Shown here piece after piece: positions 33,701 through 44,509 of a stretch of 64,000 nt of DNA. Made by a program: the position numbers and the translations under genes. The stretch's first letter is position 1. Each line of letters starts with the position of its first letter. This DNA is from Toxorhynchites rutilus septentrionalis (lineage: Eukaryota; Arthropoda; Insecta; Diptera; Culicidae): contig NC_073746.1 of assembly GCF_029784135.1 (NCBI RefSeq), positions 230,777,882 through 230,841,881 of the forward strand, read 5' to 3'. The notes beneath the pieces were generated by a model. The model did not search any database. It saw only the letters and a list, made by a program, of their open reading frames with translations, and had not been told where the DNA came from.

Positions 33701-35031
33701 AAGAATTAAGGGAATTAGGGAAGGGAAAAACATTACCGAAAAATTCATCATTGTGTCTACTATCACCATTCATAGACACTGAAGGGATTCTCAGAGTAGG
33801 CGGAAGACTAAATCTATCTGATCAACCTTACCTCACAAAGCATCCTATCCTCCTTCCTGGCTTTCATCCATTCACACGAACACTTGCACAACATTATCAC
33901 CTGAAATTGTTGCATGGTGGCGGCCGTGTAACGCTAGCTAAAATGCGCCAAGAATATTGGCCAATTAACGGAAGACGAATAATAAATAGCATAATTCTTA
34001 ATTGCTATCAGTGTGCGCGCGCTTCGCCCACACCCGCTAAACAACAAACTGGTCAATTGCCACAACAAAGAATAACTCCAAGTCGCCCATTCTCAGTGGC
34101 TGGAGTAGACTATGCTGGCTCTTTGTACATAAAACCGATTCACAAGAGAGCATCACCCACAAAAGCATACATTTGCATTTTCGTATGCTTCACCACGAAA
34201 GCCGTGCATATAGAACTGGTGAGCGATTTGTCAACACCAGCATTCTTATCGGCCCTAAGAAGATTTATTTCCCGGCGAGGCCGCCCAAATCAGATTCACT
34301 CCGATAATGGGAAAAATTTCGAAGGAGCACGAAACGAATTGCACGAACTTTACCGGCTATTACGAAACGAAAATGCAACACAACAAATCACAAATTTTTG
34401 CACAAATGAAGGCATACAATGGCATATGATTCCACCAAAAGCCCCCCACTTCGGCGGATTGTGGGAGGCAGCTGTCAAGGTAGCCAAAAAGCATTTGTAT
34501 CGACAGCTGAGAAACACTATGCTCACATTTGAGGATTTATCAACAATTTTGACCGAAATTGAAGCGTGCATGAATTCACGGCCACTCACACCATTGACCG
34601 AGGACCCGAACGACTTGGCCGTGTTAACACCCGCACATTTCTTGATTGGGGAATCACTGTCCGCTCTCCCCGATCCCGACTTCACCGGACACACAACAAA
34701 CAGACTCAACCACTATCACCTGCTGCAACAACGAGTGCGGCAATTCTGGCACCAGTGGAAAACCGAATACCTCCAAGAACTGCAGAAGGAAAACAGACAC
34801 CACCGAAAAACATCATTCCAAACAGGCAGAATGGTCGTCATTGTTGACGAATTTCTTCCACCAGTCAAATGGTCATTGGGCCGAATCATCGAAGTTCACC
34901 CTGGAAAAGACGGACTCATCCGAGTCGTCACACTTCGCACCGCAAGAGGAACTATCCGCCGACCTATCACAAAGATTTGCCCGCTTCCGTACGAAAACAC
35001 TGAAAATTCCAACGATTTTTCGGATTCCTAA
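30790..35031 (+). CDS. BEL/Pao pol: zinc knuckle, protease, RT, RNase H, integrase
   Basis: The frame holds 1413 open codons, in the same frame as gag; the ATG at 30790 is only the first after the gag break and not a natural pol start. In order: a CCHC knuckle (CFRQDHVSRNC, then CRHCRKRHH); aspartic protease DSGSQSN near residue 142; reverse transcriptase with YGLAPSSFLATRTL and the YMDD box near residue 550; RNase H with FFADASERAYG near 724; integrase with the HHCC finger (HYHLKLLHGG... CYQCARA, 1036-1076) and D, D, E near 1106, 1170 (HSDNGKNFEG) and 1226 (GGLWEAAV). All catalytic motifs are intact. It functions in the cytoplasm and nucleus for reverse transcription and integration. Confidence 0.95.
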   Translation: MRCPTFERMSPADRLNLINNRRLCHNCFRQDHVSRNCPSKYTCRHCRKRHHTMLHSSFPMNETPIYHQTPANEPRNTSIQRSASITNNRQFVYDHQPPVTSSNHTTVESNSAPLSNSNVMLSTVVLLVVDANGTVHPARAMLDSGSQSNIMSEKLCQLLKLKKHKIQLPIYGIGESTSTVQHSVHTRIRSRRSNFELDLSFLIMPRITINLPSASFPIESWKLPSDLFLADPNFNKTGAIDILLGAEHFFTFVNPGMRIDQADKASLINSVFGWIMSGRINIPREPCLTSCHAILTDPLHDALEQFWRIEEISNRPNYSEEERQCEEHYAANVSRTSEGRYIVKLPRQQNLDCMLGDSKSVALRRFEILEKRFSNNPELKQQYHDFMLEYLSLGHMKQVFPPDKENIRAFYLPHHPVFKSSSSTKMRVVFDGSAKSCTGYSLNNALQVGPTMQDELLTLLIRFRRYPIALVADIEKMYRQILVHPVDTHFQRIFWRFSPHEPISTYELQTVTYGLAPSSFLATRTLQQLAEDEGNSYPLGRTALMKGFYMDDLISGVNSTAEATETRQQLDELLSKGGFCLRKWSSNHPKVLDGLEPQPIGMSPVLKLGPNSAIRALGVSWEPHTDEFSFPFDHSEDKFPPTKRSILSCIARQFDPLGLTAPVTIKAKIFLQELWLLPCGWDEDVPERIEMKWKNYCSELPQIANYKTKRFAFLPNSTVQLHFFADASERAYGACGYARSTDSNGQVYVQLIAAKSKVAPLKQLSIPRLELSAAVLASRLYCRIVEALNMNISATYFWSDSSVTLAWLRSPPTTWKTFVANRVSEIQQDTHGSPWNHIAGKQNPADLITRGIGVEDFVINDLWHHGPPWLKLSPDEWPSSTTDHDASEEVLEKRKIVLVTQAQPNINSMFTIFSTHTKLLRVTAYCIRFITSCRRRSPIVPGSKLIPLSVDELSNSCKKLVKLAQADVFHEELRELGKGKTLPKNSSLCLLSPFIDTEGILRVGGRLNLSDQPYLTKHPILLPGFHPFTRTLAQHYHLKLLHGGGRVTLAKMRQEYWPINGRRIINSIILNCYQCARASPTPAKQQTGQLPQQRITPSRPFSVAGVDYAGSLYIKPIHKRASPTKAYICIFVCFTTKAVHIELVSDLSTPAFLSALRRFISRRGRPNQIHSDNGKNFEGARNELHELYRLLRNENATQQITNFCTNEGIQWHMIPPKAPHFGGLWEAAVKVAKKHLYRQLRNTMLTFEDLSTILTEIEACMNSRPLTPLTEDPNDLAVLTPAHFLIGESLSALPDPDFTGHTTNRLNHYHLLQQRVRQFWHQWKTEYLQELQKENRHHRKTSFQTGRMVVIVDEFLPPVKWSLGRIIEVHPGKDGLIRVVTLRTARGTIRRPITKICPLPYENTENSNDFSDS

Positions 35032-35143
35032 AGAAAAACACTTTCGATTCGATTCCGTTTATTTTCAAAGCAAAACAAATTGTAAATACCGAACTGACAT
35101 TAGATTAACCAGAGTGAAATTCAGGAATTTCAGGTGGCGGCGA

Positions 35144-35480
35144 TGACAGTTGTCAGTATAAATAAGCTTAGCGACAGGGATTTTTACAGTCAGATCTAGT
35201 ACTGCCACACTGAAATAATACAACTGAACAGGTTCGTGTAGTGGTAGAATACTGTCAGTTTGAATAGGCAGCTAAATAATAGCTTGAATAACATATTCAA
35301 TTTGATTTGAATTCGACTTAGCAAATAATAAGTCAGGTCCAATATAGCAAATCAATCCCAATTGTACCGCCAAAGTGAACAGAAGTGTTAAATAAAATTT
35401 ATTACAAACCATTAGTCGATCCAAAGTGCCTATTGAATTTTTCTAAGTTCCGATTAGAAATCAACGATCCTGCCCTAACA
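35144..35480 (+). repeat. 3' LTR of the BEL/Pao element
   Basis: 337 bp, preceded by a purine-rich tract (GGTGGCGGCGA) that fits the second-strand primer. It is nearly identical to the 5' LTR. Confidence 0.95.
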
Positions 35481-35485
35481 ATGTT

Positions 35486-36530
35486 TTTAAAATCTGCATT
35501 CTCAGGGCGATTTTATTTGGAATTACTCAATACCAAAGTCAACGTACCGAGTTTTATTTCCAGAAGTGCACCACAATTGCAGACAACAATCGGCAAATTA
35601 TTTGTCCTGTTTTTGAATAACTTCGCCCATTTTGCCGTTAAGCTCGCAATAACTCCTCTTTCGACGTCTGTTCGCTGATTTGTGATTTTAATATGCGCCT
35701 GCCAATTCGCAGGCTGGACAAATTGGTTCAGATGATACCCGTGCTGGATCCACAATATCCCCACGCAGAAGTCAACTGAGATATTCACGCGACAGCTGGC
35801 TCATCAATCGCCGCTGATTGTATATAAACGTTGGGTTACAATGGCACATTTGGTGGAAAGGCCAATTTATGGCTTACATTTCGCAAAAAAAAATTGTAAA
35901 CTGAAAATTGGTCAGTTTGTATTGTGCCATGAATAATCGATAGTGAATGTCCACTATGTGGGTTGCGTCACGACATGTTGGAACTTTTGTTGAAAACAAT
36001 TTTATGCTGAAGCATCCATGTCTCCACTCGGATTTTATATATGATGGTGGTTATTCAAAATGCAGTTTTTCTTTCTCATACGACCAACCATAGCGGTGCC
36101 ACGTGTGTGCTTATAAAACCAGATTTTTTTTCATCTAATATACACGTTTGCAATAATTTTTTTCAAAGTGAGACAATGACAAACTGCTTCCTACCTTTCA
36201 GGTAATTTATAAATGCATAAAAAAAAATCTGTGTTTTTGAACTAAACTAATCATCGAACCATTTTCACACATTTCCGTAAGAATTCATGTGCTGCTCAGT
36301 ACATGTTTCATCAAATTAAAAAAAAAATAATCAGAAGGAGCCGAATCTGATGAATGAGCCACATGCATAAATTGAGTAATTCAACTGCACTGCACAATGG
36401 GTCAGGAAGTGCATATGAATGGAAATCAGCATCTAGAGCTCGACAGTTAGCCTCTAGAAAAAAACTGTCTTCGACAAAATTGTTACATATACTACCCATG
36501 TTTGCAGAGGAGACGTAATCACCAACACCA
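35486..36530. other. Intergenic or intronic sequence; small repeat match
   Basis: No gene is recognised. The last part (about 36485-36525, ACCCATGTTTGCAGAGGAGA) is similar, inverted, to 40500-40535, so it belongs to a dispersed repeat. Confidence 0.5.
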
Positions 36531-36533
36531 TTA

Positions 36534-38678
36534 GGGCGATTACACATTATCCGGTTTCTGCCGGACCGGTTTCAAAAAGCGCCGCTGGGTTTGGACGGAA
36601 AACCGGACAACAATGTGAAAGAGACCTCGCGCTACACAAAACCGTACATCTCTCACAAACACATATATGCATTTATTTATATGTGGATTTGACAGGTAAA
36701 CATTGCTTCAAATATTCCGGTTACATGCAGCTGAGTGCAGACGGAAAACCTTAAACCCACAGCTGCTGCGGCAACCACGAGCGTTCTCATATGTATGTTC
36801 CTTGGAAATCACATAAGGCCGAATGTTGGAGTGTAGCAAACCATGAGCATGATCAAAGTTAGAAAAGGCCTCACGGACATTACACACATCCTGCATCATA
36901 ACGGCGCTCTTACCGTACCTATCGTGAATACTTCCGCCCCACTTCAGAATACGTTTAAAAAACTAACTTTAGTCCAGCTGCGGTTTATTCATTCATACGC
37001 ATAATTATTTCGTTTCCAAGCATACACGAATAGTATGATTTATTTCACACGCTCTGTTGCCACATAATTTTTCAACAGTCTCATGAACCAATAATAGTAA
37101 CATTCCGTTACAAGCCAGAGGCACTATTTATTTATATGTATAATGTGTTCACTTTCTGTGATTATTTTGGAATTTACCTACAAGAGAATGTATACACATC
37201 CATTCATTCTAGAGTTTTTTTTTTATTTCATTAATACAGTAAACAAATTACGAATAAAATAACATAATTCGTTCAAACACTATTCCATTGCTACTTCCGC
37301 TGATCCTCGTCGAAGAACGAGCTCAACATATGACGCAATTCCTCGAGCACGTAATCCTGGGGCATGGGCAGCTTCTCGAGCCCAATTCGCATCACAGCTA
37401 TCAATACGCGGATCCGGGGCAAAGAATGACCGAATCAGATAAGCTGGAATTTCGTTCTGACAGACCCGATGCTTTGGCGTCGGGCATTGGAACATTTAGA
37501 CCACAGAGCACATATCTGACAGTTTTGGCTGGAGTGCCTTGGTCTCTTCGTCGATCGCGTCGCCGGTCAGGTCAAACTGGAATACCCAAAGAATATCAGA
37601 CGAGAGAATTATTTTTAGTGTGTTCAAATTAACAAAAACTAACCTTCTCATTCAGCTCGATAAAGCCGCTCGAAATCCGCCCCTCCATGAACCGATTGAA
37701 GATTTGTTTGACATCCCCGAACTCGTTCAATAATTATTTCAGATAAGGGATGTTGCCTGTGAACAAAAAATAGAAGTCAATTAAATAACTCGATCTGCTT
37801 GTCAAAAGACACCACTCACCGTTAATAACACAGTCCGTGGCAATATGCTAAATGATGACATCGTGCACCTGTGACCATTGCTTCTCTTTGAGAAGAAACT
37901 TGCATCACAGAATTAGTTCCACAACACTGGTAGTTGTTGAAGAAGTGAAATAAAAATTTCAGCATCCATATCACTTGCAAATTATCAACTGGTTTCAAAA
38001 TCAACAAACAAACGTCAATAGTGCACACATACTATTACATTAGACGAAAAATTGCCTGAATTGTACTAATACTAACAGACATGACAAACAACTGTCAATT
38101 CGCTTTCATGGCATGGAGCTTCGTGCTCCGCTTTTGGGAAATGATAGTGATAATGGATTTTCAGGTGCATTAAACACATATCTTAAAATAAAAACTATGA
38201 ATGAAAATTAACTTCTTCTCATGAAATGTGTTCTTTATGTAATAAAGTAATACGTTCTTTTGCAAGTTGGGAAACCTCCTGAACAATAATTGTGTCTGAT
38301 AATGATTGTATATTACAATGATGAGTTTTAGTTAAAATATCAAGAAAACTATACAAAAATGGTTAAGGAAGAATCAATACCACAGGTTCTGAGCAATCAA
38401 ATAATATGAAGTAAAAGTTTTCATTAAAAATTTAAACAACTTAAAACTGTCTTGAGGTGTGATAATCTTATAGAGAATGATTTGCTTTCCCAAACCGATG
38501 TCTCCACCAGACGTCGACACTATTCTACGGTCATCGCGTATAATGCTTGTCCGGTCACCGGACATTGCAGTCGCTGTAGACGGCTGCATCACGGCGCCGT
38601 AAAAAGGTTGGTCCGATCGAAATTTGCCATTTGGGTTTCAAACCGGTCCGGCAGAAACCGGATAATGTGTAATCGGCC
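36534..38678. mobile_element. TTA-flanked TIR element (PIF/Harbinger-like or m3bp) with captured gene
   Basis: The left terminus reads GGGCGATTACACATTATCCG and the right terminus, reverse-complemented, GGCCGATTACACATTATCCG. The match continues through GTTTCTGCCGGACCGGTTT, about 39 bp in all. TTA occurs at 36531-36533 and 38679-38681. A 3-bp TTA/TAA target duplication is typical of PIF/Harbinger and related MITEs. No transposase is visible; instead the interior holds spliced exons of an unrelated protein (37291-37868, minus strand). Confidence 0.82.
37291..37868 (-). pseudogene. Captured three-exon fragment of an unidentified cellular gene
   Basis: On the minus strand exon A is 37868-37820 (acceptor GTCACAG, donor ACG|GTGAGT), exon B 37756-37644 (acceptor GTTCACAG, donor AAG|GTTAGT) and exon C 37576-37291 (acceptor GTATTCCAG). 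The introns are 63 and 67 nt, normal for insects, and both junctions keep the phase. Conserved-looking text includes HIATDCVINGNIPYLK, LLNEFGDVKQIFNRFMEGRI, SSGFIELNEKFDLTGDAIDE and, after a one-base shift in exon C, IGLEKLPMPQDYVLEELRHM up to a stop at 37291-37293. In-frame stops (TAG in exon A, TAA in B, TAA in C) interrupt it; the first two stand where CAG or CAA glutamine codons are plausible. I do not recognise the family. Confidence 0.75.
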
Positions 38679-38681
38679 TTA

Positions 38682-39124
38682 GTGTTGGGAAAACGCATTT
38701 TTGTTGTTTTTCGGCCTACAAGCAAACCATGCAAATTTCCAATGAGATGATCTGTCCAGTTGAAGGATATTATCAGCAAAAAAAAGAGCCTATGAGATTT
38801 TGTGGATTAAAACATATTGTTTTCCATTTGGAAAACGCTTGCATCTATTTATGCGGACAATCAATCGTTTCAATGAACATTTGTTCGCATAGCTAGACGT
38901 AATCACCAGGTTGCTCTGTCTGTAGTGTTAGTATTTACATTTCCGACTATAGTCAAAACGTATCCGTCTGTAGTTTCAGTTGTTACCGATAAAAATCAAA
39001 AAGGTTTGACAGAAATTTAGTGAAATGTCGGATTTGGATCGCTGGATTTGTTGCGAGTATATAATAGTACTTTTTTCCTTAATACTCTGGGATATGGTAA
39101 GAACAGCAGGTTCGTGTTTTTCAA
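38682..39124. other. No recognisable feature
   Basis: Short spacer between two elements; TAGCTAGACGTAATCACCA near 38890 echoes the sequence left of the previous element. Confidence 0.5.
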
Positions 39125-39128
39125 TTAA

Positions 39129-39857
39129 GGGGGTATTCTAGTCTAGAAATCTGAAAAAATCGACATTTTTTTTACCATATTTCTGTAGTTTAGGCATTCA
39201 AGAATATACTCTAGAAAGGACTTATCGAAAATCCTATTATTTACCTAGTTAGAGCCATCTTAGTGATATGGTATCTAACCTGTTACGGCCATCACAATGA
39301 ACTTCAAACGCGTTTCTCTCGGAACTAGTTTTTTTCTAACTGGTGTACACGATATCTCAAGTTCTACTGAACCGATTTATGTCAAATTTATATGAAAATA
39401 ATCTGCATACATCTCTCTATCGCATGAACCAGTAAAAAATTATAACTTTTTAATTTTACTATTTTTAAAAAATCGGTAAACGCAAAAAAAAACGTTTTAA
39501 AAGCATTTTTGTTTTCAAACAGCCGCCATTTTGTTAAAACCCATGTTTTTGACTTGTCCGAGGTTCATGCCATAGCGACATTTTTACTGATTCAGAATCT
39601 GTTCGATTTTTTTGTTTCAGATAACCAGAAGGACTGGAATCGTGTACGCCATGGCACAACTTTTTTTTGAACACCCTCACTTCACCAGCATGTAACTATT
39701 CTAATTATGAATATTTTTTTCCGTCCTATTTTTGTTTTATTGTTGAAAGATAGATAAACGAATAATGATATAATGGATAGTAAAAATATTCTTTGTTTTA
39801 TTTTTACGGAGTTCGAAAAAACGTCCGAAATTCGTGTCTCTACACTAGAATACCCCC
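39129..39857. mobile_element. 729-bp TTAA-flanked MITE
   Basis: TTAA at 39125-39128 and 39858-39861 flanks GGGGGTATTCTAGTCTAGA on the left and the inverse of GGGGGTATTCTAGTGTAGA on the right. TTAA target sites point to mobilisation by a piggyBac-type transposase, but the terminal sequence differs from the CCCTCCTGTACTCGCG family, so this is a second TTAA family. The interior has no long open frame. Confidence 0.88.
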
Positions 39858-39861
39858 TTAA

Positions 39862-41165
39862 GTGAGTTTGTAAAGGCAATCTGCAATGTTGGTAATTTTA
39901 TCAACATGATTTACCGATATCACGATCAATCGCATAAAGATGGTGGAGTGACTTACACCAATGGCATGAGTAAATGCTGAGTATGTGGAATAATTCGATG
40001 TCAAATTCAAGGAGTCATAATACTAAGAACCAATATTATTTTAATTTTACTACTGATCTGATTGTTTCATTATATACTTAAAGATTCAAATGCAGAAATT
40101 TAGGTAATTATAACATTAAAAACACAATTGCTTCTCTTTGTTCATCGCAGTACAGTGTACAGAAAATAATAATTATATGAGTGGCGTTTCAATGGTTTCT
40201 TATGTTCATCTATTAAAAAACACTAAGTAATAAGATACTATCGTAACAGGCATGTTTGAACTCTACAAAGAATGTGATTCAAATGTAGATTTCGCTTATA
40301 GCACACAATACTAATAATTGTTGATTTTCGAACGATGTATGGAACTACGTCTGTTATGCGGACAAACAGTGATTTTTCGGAAACGTTTTTTCAAAATTGC
40401 TCAAATGTTTTCGAACAAAAAATGTTTGTTTACATGTTGAGCGAACGTATTACATTGCGTAGAATGCATAACGGCGAAAAAGATTTTTATCATTTTGTCG
40501 CTTACGTCTCCTATACAAACATGGGCAGTATAATAGAGCACTCAATTTCATGTTGTCAACAAAAGGGTGAACCAAATTTCCGATGAAATAAAAAATTTAA
40601 CTTTCTTATCTTTAAAAATAGAGGTAAACATAGTTGGACAATGTTGTACCCCCAATTATTTTAAGCAGCTTTGTAAAACAAAGTTTTTTTTTGCAATTTC
40701 TTAAAATAACCGATATAGCGCTTTTTTCTAAGTTGCGTTAGGGGGACTTTTTTCTCTAACTTTTATTTTTCAAATTCTACATGCAAACTGCCCTCATAAG
40801 ACTTGTAGAGCAAACAACAAACAATTTGTGATGCAGAACATGTCAGTATATCAACTCCACTCAACGTAATTGATATTGACGTGGGACTACGTCTAACCGG
40901 AATATATGGAGGGTAAAATGAAAACCTAAACACAGAACATGCAGGAAAAAATGAAAGATTTCGAATGCTTATAGCTCGAACATTTCGTACTGGATAGGAG
41001 AGATGTTTGCATCACTTGATAGGGAATATTTCTACGCATCTATCGCAACTAACAAAATGTTGTTTTTCATTAGATAAACAATTGAATAACTGTAAAATAT
41101 TAGGCGTTATCTAAACGCCCTAACTGCATCGTTTTGATTGGCCCGATTTACGGTTTCCCTAACAC
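39862..41165. other. No gene recognised; minor repeat similarity
   Basis: A plus-strand frame at 40335-40586 has no known motif, and its end (ACGTCTCCTATACAAACATG) is shared with 36490-36525. TGACGTGGGACTACGTC near 40877 is a motif that recurs in other dispersed repeats here (20645, 28910, 50640, 63820). Confidence 0.45.
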
Positions 41166-41750
41166 AACCATCAAAACCAAGCAGCCTTGGGGAAATCGGC
41201 ATTGCAAATACATGAAAGTAGGGGGACTTTTGTTCTCATCGAAAAATGTTCCCTAACACAGACTTTAAAACCAAGCAGCGAAATCGGCATTGCAAGCACA
41301 CGAAAGAGCCTAGAGGCGAGTGAACTGAAAAGTTTAAACCCTCTTAAAGCCAAAAAGAAGAAAAAGAACACACGAAAGTAGGGGGAGCTTTTGTTCCCAC
41401 CGAAATGTGTTCCCTAATAGAGATTTCTGAACCAAGGTGCCTGGAGAAATCGGTATTTCAAATTCATGCAAGTCGGGGGTATTTTTGTTCCGACTGGAAT
41501 GTGTTTCCCTAACACAGACTTCAAATCCATGAAGCGTGGGGAAATCGGCATTGCGAATTCATACAAATCGGGGGTATTTTTGTTCCGATTGAAATGTGTT
41601 TCCCTAACACAGACTTCAAAACCGAGGTTTCTGGGGAAATCGGCTCTGCAAATAAATGCAAACTGCGAGTACTTTTGTCCTCGCTTGCCTTTGTGCAGAG
41701 TGGAATATGTCTGTCCTAACATGATCTTCTAAACTTAGGAACCTGGGAAA
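41166..41750 (+). repeat. Repeat array of ~105-115-bp modules, orientation 1
   Basis: About five imperfect units each carry GGGGAAATCGGCATTGCAAA, a variable GGGG(T/A)CTTTTGTTC segment and a TTCCCTAACACAGACTTCAA block. Between units lies CTAGAGGCGAGTGAACTGAA followed by a lysine-like AAAAAGAAGAAAAAG run (41309-41366). The same module in the opposite orientation forms 51640-52150. Confidence 0.85.
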
Positions 41751-42734
41751 ATCGTGCAGCCACTAGAAGCGAATGAACTTCCCAGTTTCAAGCAAATTCG
41801 AGATTCGAGAAGTATGTACACTTTTGGGATGTAAACTTCAGAGGGAAATGTAAAATAAAATAATCGTTTGATAATTTTTTTTTTGTCTTTATTGGAAAGA
41901 TTTTCAGCCTTAGGCTGGTTCATCAAACGTTTGATAATTCTTCCGTACATATATTTTGTTCTAGTCATCATACCAAACGTAAAAGGTCCGTCATTAAATT
42001 TACTTGTAACGAAGAACAATCAATCACAATAAATGAATTGACTTTACACGGCATTTGTTCATTTTTTTCACTCACAGAGCAAATATATTGAACTCAATTG
42101 AATTTGGAAACTGTTTCATTCAATCAAGAATTTAATCAATACAAACGAATGATTGCTAAGCTAAGGTAGTTCCACGTGAACCTTTTTTTTTTTTTTCTTC
42201 CTCAAAACCACGCTCTCTTTATTTGTTTGTCGTTCTTTCTGGGATAGACATAAAAACATTTATTGCCAGAATTTGAAAGGGCTCATTATATTCTACATAA
42301 TGTGACATTTTCAAAACTATTTTATGTTTTGTATTTTAGTAAACTAAATTTGAAATCATAAGTTTTAAGTTTAAAAAGCATCATTATCTTTGAGTAGGAT
42401 TATGATATTGACAAGTTCTGCAGCGCTAAATGTTTATCTTGCTAAGCTCTAAAAGACAACTCAAGATAATTTTTAAGTAAAGGTTGAGATGTAAAAGTTA
42501 GAGCAAAAAACGGGTTTTTTTCATGGTGACTCTAACGCAATATTTCATACAGAAAATATGATAGAATAAAGACAGCCCAAAATCGGACAATACCTTTCTC
42601 GAGTTTTGCTCTTATCAACACATTCGGCGATCCATTTTTATTTATTTAGATAGAAGAAGATATAGGAGTGCGTTTTATCACATTAAAAAAAATCATTTGT
42701 CAGGTTTGGTTAAAATATGTGTATTATTTTTACA
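41751..42734. other. No recognisable feature
   Basis: AT-rich sequence; a minus-strand frame at 41735-42019 has no known motif. Confidence 0.45.
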
Positions 42735-44412
42735 GGACCCCCCTCCATTTCAGAGAAGGGAGGAGTGTCATACCATCATAGAAACATTTTTCATATTCAA
42801 AAACCTTCACATGCCAAATTTGGCTCCATTTGATTGATTAGTTTTCGAGTTATGCAGAAATTTGTGTTTCATTTGTATGGTAGCCTCTGCTTAGAGAGGA
42901 AGGAGGAGTGTCGAAACACCATAGAAACGTTTATCGATCCCTAAAACCTCCATATGCCAATTTTGGTTCCATTTGCTCGATTAGTTTTCGAGTTATGTAG
43001 AAAATTATGTTTCATTTCATGGTAGCCTTCCCCTTAGAGAGATGGGAGGAGTGTTGAACCACCTTAGAAATTTTTCTTGCCCCCTAAAACCTCCACATGC
43101 CAAATTTGGTTCCGTTTGCTTGATTAGTTCTTGAATGTCTATCTACCATAGGAACGTTTCGTGCCCCCTAGAACCTTCACATGCCGAAATCGGCTCCACT
43201 TGCTTGATTAGTTTTCGAGTTGCGCAGAAATTTGTGTTTCATTTGTGTGGCAGCTCTCCCTTAAAGTGGGGGTGGAGTGTCTAACCACCGTAAGCACATT
43301 TATTGCACCCTAAAACCTCCACATGCCAAATTTTATTTCGTTTGCTTGATTAATTCTCGAGTAACGCAGAAATTTGTGTTTCATTTGTATGGCAGCCCCC
43401 CCTTAGAAATTATGGAGGGGTCTCAAACTATCATAGGAACCTTCCCCGACCCCAAAAACCCCTAAAAACTAATTTTCATGTTGATCGGTTCAGTAGTTTC
43501 CGAGTTCATAAGAATCAGACAGACAGACAGACAGAAATCCAGTTATACTTCGTCCCGCCCAAAATTTATTTTTCGGTATCACATGCACGTTTTCTTACTA
43601 AGCGCTGTTCATGGTTCCAATCGCAGAATTATACAGTGATTGATCTTCTAATCTCCCCTTTAAAATTACCTTTTACTATAAAATTCCTAGTACTTCTACC
43701 AAAACTCGAAATTATAATACCAGATTATTTTCAGACAAAATTCTCGTTCAAGATTTTTCAACCACTTGCAAATAACATGCCAAATTTCATTTCATTTGAT
43801 CGATTAATTCTCGAGTAATGCAAAAATTTGTGTTTCATTTGTATGGCAGCCCCCTCTTAAAGAGGGAGGTGGAGTGTCTCACTACCGTAAAAACATTAAT
43901 TGCACCCTATAACCTCCACATGCCAAATTTGGTTTTATTTGCTTGATTAATTCTCGAGTAATGCAGAAATTTGTGTTTCATTTATATGGCAGACTCCTCT
44001 TAGAGGGGGTGAGGGGTATCTAACCACCATAGAAACATTTATTGCACCCTAAAACCTCCATATGACTAATTTAGTTTCATTTGCTTGATTAATTCTCGAG
44101 TAATGCAAAAAATTGTGTTTCATTTGTATGGGGGGAGGAGTGTCTAACTATCATAGAAGCATTTATTGTACCTTAAAACCTTCACATGCCAACTTTGGTT
44201 TCGTTTGCTTGATTAATTTCTGAGTAATGCAGAAATTTGTGTTTCATTTGTATGGCAGCCCCCCCTTAGAGAGGGGGGAGGGGTCTCAAACTGTCACGAA
44301 AACCTTCTCCGGCCCCAAAAACCCCTACATACCAATTTTCATGTCGATCGGTTCAGTAGTTTCGGAGTCTATAAGAATCAGACAGACAGACATCACTTCA
44401 TTTTTATATATA
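42735..44412 (+). repeat. Repeat array 2 of ~145-bp monomers (two tandem blocks)
   Basis: The same monomers as in array 1 (CCTAAAACCTCCACATGCCA, AGAAATTTGTGTTTCATTTG, TTAGAGAGG). The first block ends near 43546 with GTTTCCGAGTTCATAAGAAT and a CAGACAGACAGACAGA run. A second block begins at once with CTTCGTCCCGCCCAAAATTT and ends near 44412 with the same terminal signature and a TA-rich tail. The shared start and end signatures define a unit that has been inserted or duplicated as a whole. Confidence 0.85.
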
Positions 44413-44509
44413 TAGATGTATAGATTTGATATAATCGAATTAACGCTTTTTATTTCAAGTTGCATTAGGGTGACCATGAAAGAAAGGATTTTTTGCTTTA
44501 TCTTTTATA

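Larger units (their letters stand above)
29013..35480 (+). mobile_element. BEL/Pao LTR retrotransposon, structurally complete
   Basis: The element is 6468 bp with two 337-bp LTRs that begin TGACAGTTGTCAG and end CCCTAACA. The five bases ATGTT precede the left LTR (29008-29012) and follow the right LTR (35481-35485), a 5-bp target duplication. The order gag, protease, reverse transcriptase, RNase H, integrase and the pol motifs identify the BEL/Pao group. The LTRs look identical apart from one base in the segment CCCGATTGTACC versus CCCAATTGTACC, so insertion was recent. Confidence 0.97.

Noticed and set aside
37860..38010. A further captured exon (text like EIFISLLQQLPVLWN) resembling a MADF-type domain
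   Set aside because: Stops interrupt it quickly and no splice pair links it convincingly to exon A, so it was not annotated.
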